64,000 bases of DNA from Rebecca billardiae RCC1528 (Eukaryota; Haptophyta). Positions 19,489 to 30,905 of this stretch are shown in pieces. A program made the translations under genes and the position numbers. Location: contig OZ251243.1 of the NCBI GenBank assembly GCA_965240325.2, forward strand, positions 496,001 to 560,000, written 5' to 3'. The notes under the pieces are model-generated. The model ran no database searches, was not told the origin of the DNA, and saw only the letters and a program-made list of their open reading frames with translations. Every line of letters starts with the position of its first letter. Position 1 is the first letter of the stretch.

Positions 19489-21022
19489 ATGGCGGCACGA
19501 TGCACGCTCGCCTTGCTCGGCTGCCTCGTGGTGCACGCCGCGGCGTGGGGCGTCTCCGTCCGCCGTCACGAGGTTCGCCGCGCCCGTCGGGTCGCCAGCC
19601 CGCGCATGGACTACGCGCCCGCCGCCGCGAGCGAGATCCCGATCAGCAGTTCAGTCAGCGACCCGCGGCCGAAGAAGGTGCTGGTGCTCGGCGGCGACGG
19701 CTTCTGCGGCTGGCCGACGTCGCTGCACCTCGCCGATAAGGGCCACGAGGTGATCATCATCGACAACCTTAGCCGGCGCAACATCGATACGGAGCTCGGC
19801 GTCTCTTCGCTCACGCCGATCGCGACGCCGCAGGTGCGCGTCGACACGTGGAACAAGCTCACGGGGAAGGAGGTGCGCTTCATCAACATGGACCTCGCCG
19901 CGGACTACGACCTCTTCCTGCAGCTGCTCAAGCAGGAGAAGCCCGACACCATCGTGCACTTCGCCGAGCAGCGTGCGGCGCCGTACTCCATGAAGTCGTC
20001 GCGGCACAAGCGGTACACGATCAACAACAACGTGGGCGTCACGCACAACGTGCTCGCGGCCGTCGTCGACTCGGGCCTGGACATTCACCTCGTGCACCTT
20101 GGTGCGCGTCCGCGCGGGCCTCGCCCCTCGCCCCGCCGTCCGGCCTCGCGCGTGCCACGCCCGCTCCGGCGATTCCCGCGGCCCGCGCGCGTGCCGACGC
20201 GCGCGTTCGCGCCGCGCCGCGCGCCGCGTGCGTGCAGGCACGATGGGCGTGTACGGGTACGGCAACAGTGGCGGCGAGATCCCCGAGGGGTACATCGACG
20301 TGGTCCTCCCTGGCGGCCGCGAGAAGCGCATCCTGCACCCGGCGTACCCCGGCTCGATCTACCACACGACCAAGTGCCTCGACGCGCTGCTCTTCCAGTT
20401 CTACGTTCAGAACGACGCGCTGCGCATCACCGACCTGCACCAGGGGATCGTGTGGGGCACGAACACGGAGCAGACGGTGCGCGACGAGCGGCTGGTGAAC
20501 CGCTTCGACTACGACGGCGACTACGGCACCGTGCTCAACCGCTTCCTCATGCAGGGCGCGCTCGGCATCCCGCTCACCGTGTACGGCACGGGCGGGCAGA
20601 CGCGCGCGCTCATCCACGTCAGCGACACCGCGCGCTGCATCGAGCTCGCGGTCAACAACCCGCCCGCGACGGGCTCGCCGGTGGAGATCCTCAACCAGAT
20701 CGCGGAGACGGCGCGTGTGCGCGACCTCGCCGAGCTCGTCTCGCAGAAGACGGGCACCGAGCTCCAGTTCGTCACCAACCCGCGCAAGGAGGCGGCTGAG
20801 AACCCGCTCGAGGTCTCGAACCAAAAGTTCAAGCTGCTCGGCCTCGACCCCATCCTTCTCAACTCGGCTGAGGGGCTGCTTGAGGAGGTCGAGACGGTCG
20901 CCCAGCGGTACAAGGACCGATGCGACGTGAACGCTGTCGTCTCCAAGTCGTACTGGAACAAGGAGCGCGCGTCGGCGGCGGGCGCATCCGAGGGCGTCAA
21001 GCTCGGCTCGATGGCAAAGTAG
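19489..21022 (+). CDS. SQD1: UDP-sulfoquinovose synthase, plastid-targeted, two exons
   Basis: Exons 19489-20101 and 20238-21022, 136-base intron (GTGCGCGTCC...GTGCAG), 465 residues. The enzyme makes UDP-sulfoquinovose from UDP-glucose and sulfite, the head-group donor for the thylakoid lipid SQDG. Seen: a Rossmann start VLVLGGDGFCGWPTSLHLAD (GGDGxCGW is diagnostic for SQD1), IIIDNLSRR, the HFAEQRAAPYSMKS block, and the SDR pair Y-x3-K in YPGSIYHTTKCLD. The intron splits HLVHLG / TMGVYGYG and splicing restores the family sequence exactly. The leader MAARCTLALLGCLVVHAAAW reads as a signal peptide, then a basic stretch (VSVRRHEVRRARRVASPRM) as a transit peptide. Such a bipartite leader is expected for plastids of secondary origin. 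Confidence 0.95.
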
Positions 21023-22535
21023 TGAGTGTGCGCGCGCGCCGTGAGCATGCGCGTCACGCCTGCTCCCGAGCGAGCCGCGCACGCGTGCTGGTCGCGGACG
21101 CGCGATTCGACGCCGAGACTCGAGAGGGCGTGCCACAGCGGCGATGGCCATCGTGATGGCGCGACGACAGCGCCGGTCGGTCGGAATGGCCGCCCCACGC
21201 GGAGGCGATGGCACCGACGAAGGCGGCAATCGACAACGGCGAGGGACGGCCCAATGGGCTGCATCGCTGCACACATGTTGGTGGTTCCTGCTCGGGATCT
21301 GCTGGCTCGGAGGGTCCTGCTGTGATAGCTGCTGCTAGCCCTTCAGTGCGTCCAGCCCGCGTGCGCGGCTGGCGCGAGAGATATCGATTTACTTATTAAT
21401 ATTATGATTATTATAATTTATTTGAAAAAAGTATTTTAATAGCAGACCCGAGACCGGCGGATCGGACGATGATTAACGGCAACGCCGCGAACCGCCCGCC
21501 CAGCCGAACGGCGAAGGCGCGCGCTGATAGTGATGCGATATATTCATCGCCATTATAGTTATTTTATTAATTATTATAATTATGAATACTTACAGCTAAG
21601 CGACTTATTGAAAATGGCTCGTCGTTTCAATAACGACTGAAAGGGCGCGGTCGCGGACACGGGACCGCGTCAGTGCGTATAACGGGTCACTAGCTTAGCT
21701 ATAAGTACTCACTGCCAGGACGGCCCGGCCGATAACGGTGACCTGCGCACTTCGACTTCCAATGTCTGGGCCACCTGTAACTACATACTCATAGGCCGTA
21801 TCTAGTGACTGGTAGTGGGGTCCGCTCGGAGCGCTGACCCCCCACTGGTAGCATTGGGAATCAGTAAGGCCGACGGGCATACCGTCGCGACATACACATA
21901 TATACTGTACCGTGTACGCGCGCGCCAATTCAATAACAATTCACGCGCCAGGCCCAGGCGGAGCAATCGGCATTTCCGTGGCGTCGCAGGCGGGCTGTTC
22001 CGCCGTTCTCCCTGATGCGGCTTCGAGGAAACCGCCATCAATTGATCTATGTATGGGATACTGGCGTCAGATGCTCAAGACGAGGCAGCTGCGCCGCAGC
22101 CTGCTTTCACGGCACGCGTGACCCGCGTGGCCATGCAGGTCCGGGTCGCCGAATGGCACTCTAGCTACCGGGCCGCTTGATTCGGCCGTTCTGTCGAAGC
22201 TGCGCGTGGATCGGTGGCACAAAGCAGGGTCGTCGGACTTACTGATTAGGTGCTTTTGCGCCATGGCCTGACTGATTAGCACAAAGGAGGCACAAGGGAG
22301 GGTCGTCGGTCTTACCGAATGTCTGTCATAGCAGTACTTCATCCAGTCTTCCTGTAACCAACGCATTAGCCATTAGGTGTAAGCGTGCAGCCGCTCTCCT
22401 CTGTGCGGCGCTCCCGGGCAGCGCGTGGCCCATCACGACCTGGCCGGTACATCCCGCGTGCCACCGCCCGAGACCACGCCATTGGCTGCGTGGGCGCCGC
22501 CCTACGTGACCGGGCGTTTGTGGCCCGCCGCCGCC
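21023..22535. other. intergenic, two AT-rich islands
   Basis: AT-rich islands at about 21380-21440 and 21540-21600 (TTATTAATATTATGATTATT-like) sit downstream of SQD1. The rest is mixed-composition. The 5' leader of the eEF3-like gene lies near the right end. No gene is supported. Confidence 0.45.
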
Positions 22536-25500
22536 ATGCGCCACATGGGGGGCTCCGCGGAGATTCCTTCGTTCGACGAGGCGACGTTCTCAGGAACGTT
22601 GGATTCCGATGCCAAGGCGCAGCCCACGTCCCGTGGCCGATGGACGGTGCAACTGCAGCGGTACGTGCTGCCTGCCACGCGGAATCTCAGCCGGCAGCTG
22701 GCGTTGACAGCGCTCCCCACGCGCGTCGCGATGCCAATTGTGGGCACAGTAGTGAACAACCGGCCCGAGCCGGAGGCGCCGAAGCCGTCGCCGGTCGCGG
22801 CCGCCACCACCGAGGCGTCGCTCCTCCTGCTCGGCGCCGAGTGGGTGCTGAGCCGCGCGCTCGACGCGCCGACTGCCGCGCTGCTGCAGCAGCCGGCGCG
22901 AGCAGATGAGCACGCGCGCGCGGCGGCGGTGGCCGCGGCGGGGGCGATCGAGGCGGGCGCGCCGATCACTGGCTCGCTTATCACCTCCGCCGGCTCGGAG
23001 ATTGGCGCCGCGCGCGCCGCCGGCGCGCTGCTCGGCGCCGCGCTCGCGTGCGCGCCTGTGCGCGTGCTCGACACGCTCCGTGCGGGCGTCGGCTCCAAGA
23101 AGGAGGCGGCCGAGCGCGAGGCGGCGCTGCGCGGGCTGGCGTCGCTGCTCATGTACGGCGGCCCGTCCGTTGAGCCGTACGGCCCCGCCGCGCTCGTCGG
23201 CCTCCTGCTCGACGGCTTCGATGACGGCAAGGAGGAGGTGCGCGCGGCCGCGCGGCTTGGCGCTAAGGCGCTTGGCCACGCGCACTCAGGCCGCGCGATC
23301 CGGCTGTGCATGCGGCCGCTGTACCCCGCGCTCTCGCCGAGCGCGAAGTGGAAGACGAAGGTGGCTGCGCTCGGCCTCCTCTCCGCCGTCGCCGCTGAGA
23401 AGCCCGACGGCCTCGAGCACGAGCTGCCCGACCTGATGCCGCTGCTGATCGAAGCGCTGTCTGACACGAAGACGGCAGTGCAGGACGCGGCGACCGTGGC
23501 GCTCGCGGAGACGTGCGGGCTGGTGCGCACGCCGGAGACGGTGAAGCTGATGCCGCTCTTCCTCGCCGCGATCACCCACCCCGACAAGATGACCTCCACC
23601 GCGCTCGAGGCGCTGATGGACATTACTTTCTGCAACGCGCTCGGCTCCGACTCGCTCGCCGTGCTCGTGCCCGTGATGCTGCGCGGCCTGCGCACCGGGG
23701 AGGCGGAGCTGACCAAGTGCGCGTGCAAGGCGGCGTGCAACATGCTCTCGCTCGTCGCGTCGGCGGAGGTGATGACCCCCTTCGTCGAGCGCATGGTGCC
23801 CGAGCTCGAGAAGACCGAGAACCACGCGTACCCCGAGGTGCGCGAGCTGGGTGTTCGCTCGATGGCCGAGCTGCGCGCCGGGATCGAAGGCGCCGAGTCG
23901 CTCGCCGAGCAGCGCGCGCGCGCCAAGGCGGGGCGCGCGGAGGCGGAGGGCGCGATCAAGGGGCTGGGCGGCGCGGAGGCGCTCTCGCCCGAGGCGCGCG
24001 AGTACCTCGCCGCCGCCGCCGCGGGCGAGCCCGCCGGCCCGCTCTCGATCTGCGCGCCGGTGATGGCGCGTCATGAGTTTGGACTGTTCGCGCGGCGCGT
24101 GCTGCACGGCGCGCTCGACGGGCCCGCGCTCGACGCGGCGTGCGCGGGGCTGGAGCAGGCGTACGCGGGCGCGCACCACCGCGCGCTCGAGGGCGAGGAC
24201 GACGCGCACTCCGAGGACCTCATCGTCAACCTGCCCAACATCATCTGCGGCTTTGCCGGGCGCGTGCTGCTGCGGCGCGCGCACTTCCGGCTCGAGAAGG
24301 GGCAGATCTACGGTCTCGTCGGGCAGAACGGCGTGGGCAAGACGACGCTGCTCACGCGCATCGTGCAGCGCGACATCTACGGGTTCCCCGCCGAGCTGGG
24401 CTGCCACTACGTCGGCTGCCACGAGCTCGAGGCGTACCAGGAGCTGCCCGACACCGTCACGGAGTTCATGACGGCGGCCGCGCTCAAGACCGGGTGTGAC
24501 CCAGCGCTCGTCGGCAACGCTCTCTCGCACGCCGGCTTCGACGAGCGCCCCGACCTGCTGCACCAGAAGGTGAGCCAGCTCTCGGGCGGGTGGCGCATGA
24601 AGCTCGGCATCGCCAAGTCCGAGCTCTTCTCGCGCGACCTGCTGCTGCTCGACGAGTGCGCGCTCGCGAGGCGGCGGCGCCCCCGAGCGCCCGCGCCGCG
24701 CCGCGCCGCGCCACGCCACGCCGCCGCTCACCCGCGCGCCGCTCCCCGCCTCGCGGCGCGGCGCGCAGGCCGACAAACCACCTGGACCAGCCGTCGGTGC
24801 AGTGGCTGCAGGGCTACCTCAAGTCGCTCGGCGCGGAGGGCATCACCGTCTGCATCGTCTCGCACGACTATGACTTCCTCACGGAGGTTCTCACGCGTGT
24901 GATCAACTTTCACCAGCTCAAGCTCACGTACTATGCGTGCGGCTTCCAAGCGTTCCAGCAGGCGAACCCGCACATTGTCGCGGGGCTGCCGCACGTGAAC
25001 AAGTCCAAGTTCGCCGACAGCGCCGGCGCCGCGGACGCCGCCGCAGCCGCAGCCGCAGCCGCCGCCGAGGACGGCGCGGGCGCGGCGGGCGCGGGCGCGG
25101 GCGCGGCCGCTTCGCCCGGCGCGCCGCCCGGCTCGTCGCAGGCGGAGGGCGACGCGAGCACGGCTGACCCCGCCTCGGCGGGCGCGGAGGGCGCGGCGGC
25201 GCCGGCGAGCGAGCCGACGCGCAGCAGCGCAGGTGACGGCTTCATGCCCATCGTCTTCCCCGACCCGGGCAAGCTCGACGGCATCCGCTCGCGCACCAAG
25301 ACGGTGATGAAGATGACAGGCGTGTCTTTCCAGTACCCGTCCGCGACCGAGCCGCAGCTCACCAACGCGTGCTGCGCCGTCACGCTCGCGAGCCGCGTGG
25401 CGATCGTGGGCGCGAACGGCGCGGGCAAGACGACGCTGCTCAAGCTGATCGTCGGCGAGACGAACATCGGCGGCGGCACGTTCGACAAGCACGAGAACCT

Positions 25501-26810
25501 GCGCCTCTCGTACATCGCGCAGCACTCGATGCACCACGTGGAAGACTACTTGGACAAAAGCCCGGTGCAGTACATCATGCAGCGCTTCCAGGAGGGGATG
25601 GACAAGGAGATGGCCAAGTTCTCGACGATCCAGCTGACCGACGAGGAGCGCGAGGCGTCGAACGGGCCGATGGGCGTGCAGGACGTCATCGGCCGCGCCA
25701 ACCGCGCCGGCAAGCTCTGGTACGAGCTCGTCATTGTCGGGCGCAAGCCGGGCGACACCAAGTGGGAGCCGATGCAATTTATCGAGAAAATGCCGCCATA
25801 CGTCCTCAAGCTCGTGCGGCACTACGACGAGAAGCTCAAGGTGCGCACGCGCGCGGCACCGGCGGGCCTGCGCGCGCGCGTGCCCGCGCGCGGCACCGGC
25901 TGAGCACGCCGCGCCCCCTACCGTCCCCTCCCCTGCTCCCGCGCGCGGCCGCGCGCCCCGGCTGCCACCAGGCCCAGCAATCTGGCATGGAGGTCCGCCC
26001 CATCACCACCGTCGAGATCAAGAAGCACCTGTACGACTTTGGCATCGCGAACGGGCTGGAGGACGGCAAGATCAAGCGCATGTCGGGAGGGCAGAAGTGC
26101 CGCCTTGTCCTCGCCGCCGCGCTGTGGAGCATGCCGCACATCATCGCGCTGGTGCGTGCGCGCGCCACGCCACGCGGCGTGCGCGGCCTCGCCCGCGCGC
26201 ACGCGCGCGGAGCGCGCTTCTCGGCTCACGCGCGCCACGGCCGCGCGCGCACGCACCCCGGCCCGGCGTGCAGGACGAGCCGACCAACTACCTGGACAAC
26301 GACACGCTCGCGGCGCTCACCACGGCGCTGCAGAACTACAAGGGCGGCGTGATCACCATCTCGCACAACGCGCCCTTTGTGGAGGCAGTGTGCAACGAGC
26401 GCTGGACGGTGCGCGCGCGCGCGGCACGCGCGCAGCACGCCGCCCGGTCGCGAAGTGCCGCGCGCGGCGCGGGCCGCGCACTGGCTCACCGCGTGGCCCG
26501 TGACGGCGGCGCACGCGCGCGCCGGCCCGGCGCTGCTCGGCCGCAGGTGGCGAACGGCGAGGTCAAATGCGAGTCCTTCAAGGTGAAGCGCTCAAAAGAT
26601 TACTTCGACAAGAAGCGCGCGGGCTCGAACACCGACCTGGCGAGCATGGCCTCGGCCGGCTCGACCAACGACCTCACGTCGGTGGGGGGGTCGACCACGG
26701 ACTTGGCGTCCATGGACACGGCCGAGGGGGCACCCGACTCGGGGAAGAAGAACGGCTCGGCGAAGAAGCCGCCAAAGCCGCCAGCAAAGGACAAGAAGGG
26801 TAAGAAGTAG
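22536..26810 (+). CDS. eEF3: eEF3-like ABCF protein (HEAT repeats plus two ABC cassettes), five exons
   Basis: Exons 22536-24655, 24769-25840, 25972-26151, 26274-26408 and 26547-26810 give 1256 residues (yeast eEF3 has 1044). All four introns start GTGCGC or GTGCGT. Residues about 50-500 are HEAT-like helices (LRGLASLLMYGGPSVEPYGP, KWKTKVAALGLLSAVAAEKP). Cassette 1: Walker A GQNGVGKTTL, signature LSGGW, Walker B LLLDEPTNHLD, formed across intron 1. Cassette 2: GANGAGKTTLLKL, MSGGQKCRL, IIALDEPTNYLD across intron 3. The C terminus ends in a Lys-rich tail (KKPPKPPAKDKKGKK), as in eEF3, where it touches the ribosome. The family uses ATP to release deacyl-tRNA from the E site. Unusual: an Ala/Gly-rich insert between the cassettes and a repeated TDLASM/NDLTSV motif near the end. 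The exon 3 start could also be 25978. Confidence 0.9.
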
Positions 26811-27957
26811 CCTCCGGCCGTTCTTATATATGTGTGTGTATATACATATAGCTATACTTGTCGTTCGCGACTGACTCATATCATGATGTCGTGATGATGC
26901 GCCCGCGGCCGCTGATGATGATATGAGCCGGTCGCGCGGATCGGATGCGCAGCAGACCACTGCCACTGGCACTGACGACTGAGCAGACGCAGTCGTTGCT
27001 GTGCCGTGCGCGCGCGCTGCCGCTTATTCGCGCCAATGACGTATACCGCGCCAGTCCAGTGCTCCTCGCCGGGCAGTGTCGGCGAATTAATGAGTGGTCA
27101 TCTCTGCCCGCACGAGCTGAGACTGTCCCGTGTCCGGGGCGCCGCTGGCAGCACGCGGCCCGGCGCGGCCAGCTGCGCGAATGAGAGGTGCTCGCCTGCA
27201 CGTGCTACGTGGTCAAAGCACGCTGGGTGTGGACCAGGGACACAGAGTGTACTACGTGCATGCGCACCACGCTCGAATTTATTGCGTGCGCGGAGCGGCG
27301 CTGTGCGTGCACGAGGCCCCATGCTGGTGCATGCGAGACTGCTAGTTTCTAGTCAGGTCTGTGCACGATCCGGCGATGGCCGGCCGCGCGAGCGCGCGCG
27401 TGCGCGACACAGCACACTTGCGGGAGAGCCGTGGGTCTGCGCAGACGCGGCTGCTTCCCGACCGTGCGCCACGAGCGAGAGAGTCGCCCCGGTGCGCTCG
27501 TCACGGCGTGAGCGGGCGTGCAATCACGTAGCCAGCGAAGCGGACGCTTAAAGTTGAAAGCCGAGTAATAATAGCGGCTGATGAGTATTACTGCGCGCGG
27601 CTACTGCCACAGTGAGTACTGCGCTGAGTCACAGTGACCGCGCCCGTGGCCGTGCGCCAGTGCCAGCGCATCATACGACTAAGCTGAGACTACTACTACC
27701 AATATGCTGAGCGTCACTGATGAGCGCCACTGCGGCGCTGCCCATCATGCGCGCATTCTAACTTACTGTAGGCATATGGGCGCGGTGGCGGGCGCCATGT
27801 AGCAGTATTGATTCGTAGTCGCCGTTCATCTATCCAGCATCATCAGTATTGTACTGCGCTCGATCATTGTCTGCATCGCCCGGTCATTGTCCTCATGTCC
27901 TGGCTGCTGCTGATGACTCGTGCGTGCCGTCGACACCATCGTCATCTATCAGCACTA
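26811..27957. other. intergenic between convergent genes
   Basis: Starts with TATATATGTGTGTGTATATACATATA just after the eEF3-like stop, then TGATGATG-type words and low-complexity sequence. Both flanking genes end here. No gene is supported. Confidence 0.45.
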
Positions 27958-30159
27958 TCATGAGATGATTCGATTATCGCGCTGCTTGTGCCAAAGCGGG
28001 GTCGCCTCGCCACTGCTCGCGGACGTGCTCAGGCTTGAGGTGGGCGAGGAGGCAGCCGACCAGATGGATCGCGCCGGCAGCGCAGAGCCACCGCGCACGG
28101 CGCGAAAGCGTGGGGCGCCCTCAGCCGAGCGCCCCGTGGCGTCGCGCGCCGCGCTCTGCGGATGCGCGCGGCCAGTGCGGCCGGCATGAACGGCGCCGCT
28201 GCCGACGGGAGCCAAGAATGCTGCCACTCGCTCATCCACGCCCTTGGGGGGGGCATCGAGCGTGAGCAGCCTAGGCGTCACCGCCCGAGGCGAGCGGAGC
28301 GGCGTGGGAGATGGCGTGCGCGCGGGCGAGCGCAGCGCGCGCACGGTGCGCGCGGTTGAAGCGGGCGTGCTCGGCTGCGAAACAGGCGAGCGCACGTCCT
28401 GCGACAGCTGCGCTTCTGCGCCGCGTGCGGTCTCGGTGCGCTCGAGCTCATACGCCAGACCAGCCGTCGCCGGTCTGCGCTCACCCTCCGCGCGCGTTTG
28501 CGCCACGGCGGTGAGCGGCCGCTCATCGCGCCGCCGCTCCGACGCGCCAGGCTCGCGCACTTTGCGAGCTACCCGCCGCTTCGCCCGGCGGGCATGGGAT
28601 GTGTCGGCGCTGTCGGGTGTGGACGGTTGCACGCTCTCGGCGGGCGGCGCGTGGCCGTGCATGAGAATGGCGTCGACCGTGCGCATGTACGCGCCACTCA
28701 GCGCGTCGTAACGCCAGCCGACGGCGCGGTGCTCGCTGCCCTTGGCATGCTCGCCACTCCCATCCCTGATGCCAGCATCTGGAGGCGCGTGCGGCGTGCC
28801 CGTGCCCGGCGTGGCCTCGTTGCACTCCGGCGCCGGCGCCGCGGGCGCAGCCCACGCGCGTGTGGCAGCGGCGTTGACCTTCTCGGGCGGCATCAGCCTG
28901 CGGCTCGCGTTGAGCCGCGTCATCCACGCGTCCCACCGCCGCGCCTGCAGCGCCACGAAGTGCTCAATCGCGGCGACACTCGTGCTGCGGTACATGTCGG
29001 TCCGGTTGATCAGGATGACCTCGGTCTCGTCGGCGGTGAGCACGGAGTACGGCGCGGTGCGCACGGCGCGGTCGACGACGCCGAGTACGGCGCCGCGCGC
29101 GTACACGCCGACGTCGCGCCCGCCCACTTCGGCTTGCCCGTACTCCGTCTGCACGCGCACGCTCACGGCGCCGTGCTTCACGACGAGCAGAGTGTCCGCG
29201 CTCTCGCCCTGCCTCAGCAGCTCGTGCCCGCCGCCGATCGCCGCGGTCTTGAGCGTGTACTGCAGCTGCACGAGGTCGCGGTGCTCGAAAAGCGCGAACT
29301 CGGGCAGCGAGCTCAGCAGATCCACGTTGATGTTCGCCCGCTGCGCCGCGACCTTGCGCAGCAGCCGAGCGAAGTGGTTGCGATGGATCGTCACGACGAG
29401 CACGTCGTCGAGCGCGACCGCGGAAGCGGCGCGCGGCTGCGCGTACAGCAGCGCCAGCTCGCCGAAGAGCTCGTCGGTGGAGCACGTGGTGAGTTGCTGG
29501 CCGTACAGCATGCGCGCGAGCCCACCGTTGAACCCTCCCGGCGGCGCGATGCTCGCGCGCTTGCCGACCACGCTGGAGCGCACTCGCGGCTGCCCTCCGA
29601 CCACCGAGAGGCGGCCGGCACTCTTCCGCGTGCTGCCGCCCGCCACCATGCGCGTCGAGCTGCGCCGCTTGCTCGAGGCGTCGGCGGCGTGCTGACGCTT
29701 GCTCTCGCCGTTCGGCTGGTCCGTCGCGCTCTTTCGGTAGATCCCCACCGTGCCCGAGATCACGATGTAGATGTTCTCGCCCATCTCGCCCTGTTCGAAC
29801 AGGCACTGCATCGGGGCGAATGCCGAGAGCTTCATCGCGCGGCAGAACATGGAGAGCCACCCGGGCTGAGAGCGCCGCGCGCGGTCGAGCCGCTCGTCAC
29901 GAATGTCGATGCCGCGCGCCCACTCGGTCAGCACGTGCATCTCCTCGTCGGCGCGCGCCTGCGGCTCAAGCCGAAGCGCGGACAGCAACGCGGCGCGGTC
30001 GACACTCGGCTTTGGCGGCGTGGCGTCGTCGGACTTCTTCTTGCCCTCGCGCTCGTCGAGGGCGTAGCACGCTGTCCAGATGGGCACGCGTGCCTGCGCG
30101 CGCACCACCGCGGCTTTCCGGCTCTCCTTGGGCGCGCGCGTGCGGCCGTGCGTCGTCAT
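27958..30159 (-). CDS. two-domain cyclic-nucleotide-binding protein
   Basis: 733 residues from the ATG at 30159 (MTTHGRTRAPK). The first CNB domain starts near residue 100 (FAPMQCLFEQGEMGENIYIV, ISGTVGIYRKS). It is split by an approximately 85-residue Ser/Arg-rich insert and resumes with a canonical phosphate-binding cassette, FGELALLYAQPRAASAV. The second domain (about 285-400: LFEHRDLVQLQYTLKTAAIG, LLVVKHGAVSVR, GAVLGVVDRAVRTAPYSV) has a degenerate cassette without the Glu/Arg pair. The last 300 residues are disordered, with Ser/Pro/Arg repeats. There is no kinase or channel segment, so it is likely a cAMP/cGMP-responsive regulatory protein of unknown partner. A GTG 15 bases upstream is not used as start. 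Head to head with the gene at 30389. Confidence 0.85.
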   Translation of the reverse strand: MTTHGRTRAPKESRKAAVVRAQARVPIWTACYALDEREGKKKSDDATPPKPSVDRAALLSALRLEPQARADEEMHVLTEWARGIDIRDERLDRARRSQPGWLSMFCRAMKLSAFAPMQCLFEQGEMGENIYIVISGTVGIYRKSATDQPNGESKRQHAADASSKRRSSTRMVAGGSTRKSAGRLSVVGGQPRVRSSVVGKRASIAPPGGFNGGLARMLYGQQLTTCSTDELFGELALLYAQPRAASAVALDDVLVVTIHRNHFARLLRKVAAQRANINVDLLSSLPEFALFEHRDLVQLQYTLKTAAIGGGHELLRQGESADTLLVVKHGAVSVRVQTEYGQAEVGGRDVGVYARGAVLGVVDRAVRTAPYSVLTADETEVILINRTDMYRSTSVAAIEHFVALQARRWDAWMTRLNASRRLMPPEKVNAAATRAWAAPAAPAPECNEATPGTGTPHAPPDAGIRDGSGEHAKGSEHRAVGWRYDALSGAYMRTVDAILMHGHAPPAESVQPSTPDSADTSHARRAKRRVARKVREPGASERRRDERPLTAVAQTRAEGERRPATAGLAYELERTETARGAEAQLSQDVRSPVSQPSTPASTARTVRALRSPARTPSPTPLRSPRAVTPRLLTLDAPPKGVDERVAAFLAPVGSGAVHAGRTGRAHPQSAARDATGRSAEGAPRFRAVRGGSALPARSIWSAASSPTSSLSTSASSGEATPLWHKQRDNRIIS

Positions 30160-30388
30160 CGCGGCAACCTTCACGGTTGTGGTGCGGCTGGCCTTTCGCG
30201 CGCTTTCTGGGCCGGCCTTCCAGATTTCCGGTGGACGTGGTTTAGTAGTCCGGGAGAGGTGTGTGAGTTCCGAGTTGAGGCCTCAGCGCCGTCGCCAGCT
30301 GCAGGGCTGGCGTCTGGGCGTCAAAGTCTCAAAGCGCCCGGCCCCCCGCGCGGCTCGCCGCCTCGCCCGTGCGTTCAGCGCAGACATC
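30160..30388. promoter_or_regulatory. divergent promoter region (229 bp)
   Basis: Lies between the ATGs of the CNB protein (minus) and the ABM/Dabb-like protein (plus). It has pyrimidine- and GTGG-rich stretches and no TATA box. Confidence 0.45.
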
Positions 30389-30905
30389 ATGATGTTCGCC
30401 GCGTCGCGGGCATTCGCACAGCGCGTGCGCACGCCGGCGGTGCTCAACCCGGCGCTGCTGGCGCGTGGGCTGTGCGGCGTCACCATCGACAAGACCTGCC
30501 GCGTGTACTCGTGCAAGGTGAAGGACGACGCGCAGGCGCACCAGCTCGACCTGCTGATGGACGAGTTCATCGAGAACGTCGAGAACCTCGAGGGGTACGC
30601 AGGCGCGGCGCGGCTGGTGTGCAAGAGCGAGTGGGACTACAAGCTGATCATCAAGTTCGAGAACCTTGACGCGCTCAAGGACTTCATGGCGAATACGCAG
30701 CCCGACCTCTCGCAGAACTTCACCCCGCGCATCTCTGCGCTGATCGGCGGTAACGTGCACGAGCAGAACTTCGTCTGTGCGCGCCGCGCGGGCGCGCCTC
30801 GGCGTCTGCGCACGGCGCAGGCCGGCGCGAGATTTCCACGCGCCTGTCGTTCACCGCGACCCTGCGCGCTTGCTGCGCACTCCCGCAGACGACGACATCG
30901 AATAG
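30389..30905 (+). CDS. small organelle-targeted ABM/Dabb-fold-like protein, two exons
   Basis: Exon 1 is 30389-30776, exon 2 is 30832-30905, with a 55-base intron GTGCGCGCCG...GCGAG; the spliced protein has 153 residues. The N terminus MMFAASRAFAQRVRTPAVLN is basic and amphipathic, as in mitochondrial or plastid targeting. The core VYSCKVKDDAQAHQLDLLMD, EGYAGAARLVCKSEWDYKLI and IKFENLDALKDFMANTQPDL has the beta-alpha-beta pattern of the antibiotic-biosynthesis monooxygenase / stress-responsive A-B barrel fold (ferredoxin-like dimers). Splicing yields the plausible tail VYFHAPVVHRDPARLL...DDDIE and a stop, while reading through gives Arg-rich noise. The function is not predictable beyond the fold. 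Confidence 0.65.

Noticed and set aside
20039-21274. Long minus-strand frame opposite SQD1 (411 codons), and a similar one opposite the eEF3-like gene (23286-24776)
   Set aside because: They mirror recognised genes codon by codon in GC-rich DNA and are Arg/Ala/Val-rich; they are shadows.
28498-30669. 723-codon plus-strand frame opposite the CNB protein
   Set aside because: Its translation is Arg/His-rich low complexity, whereas the minus strand encodes two clear CNB domains.
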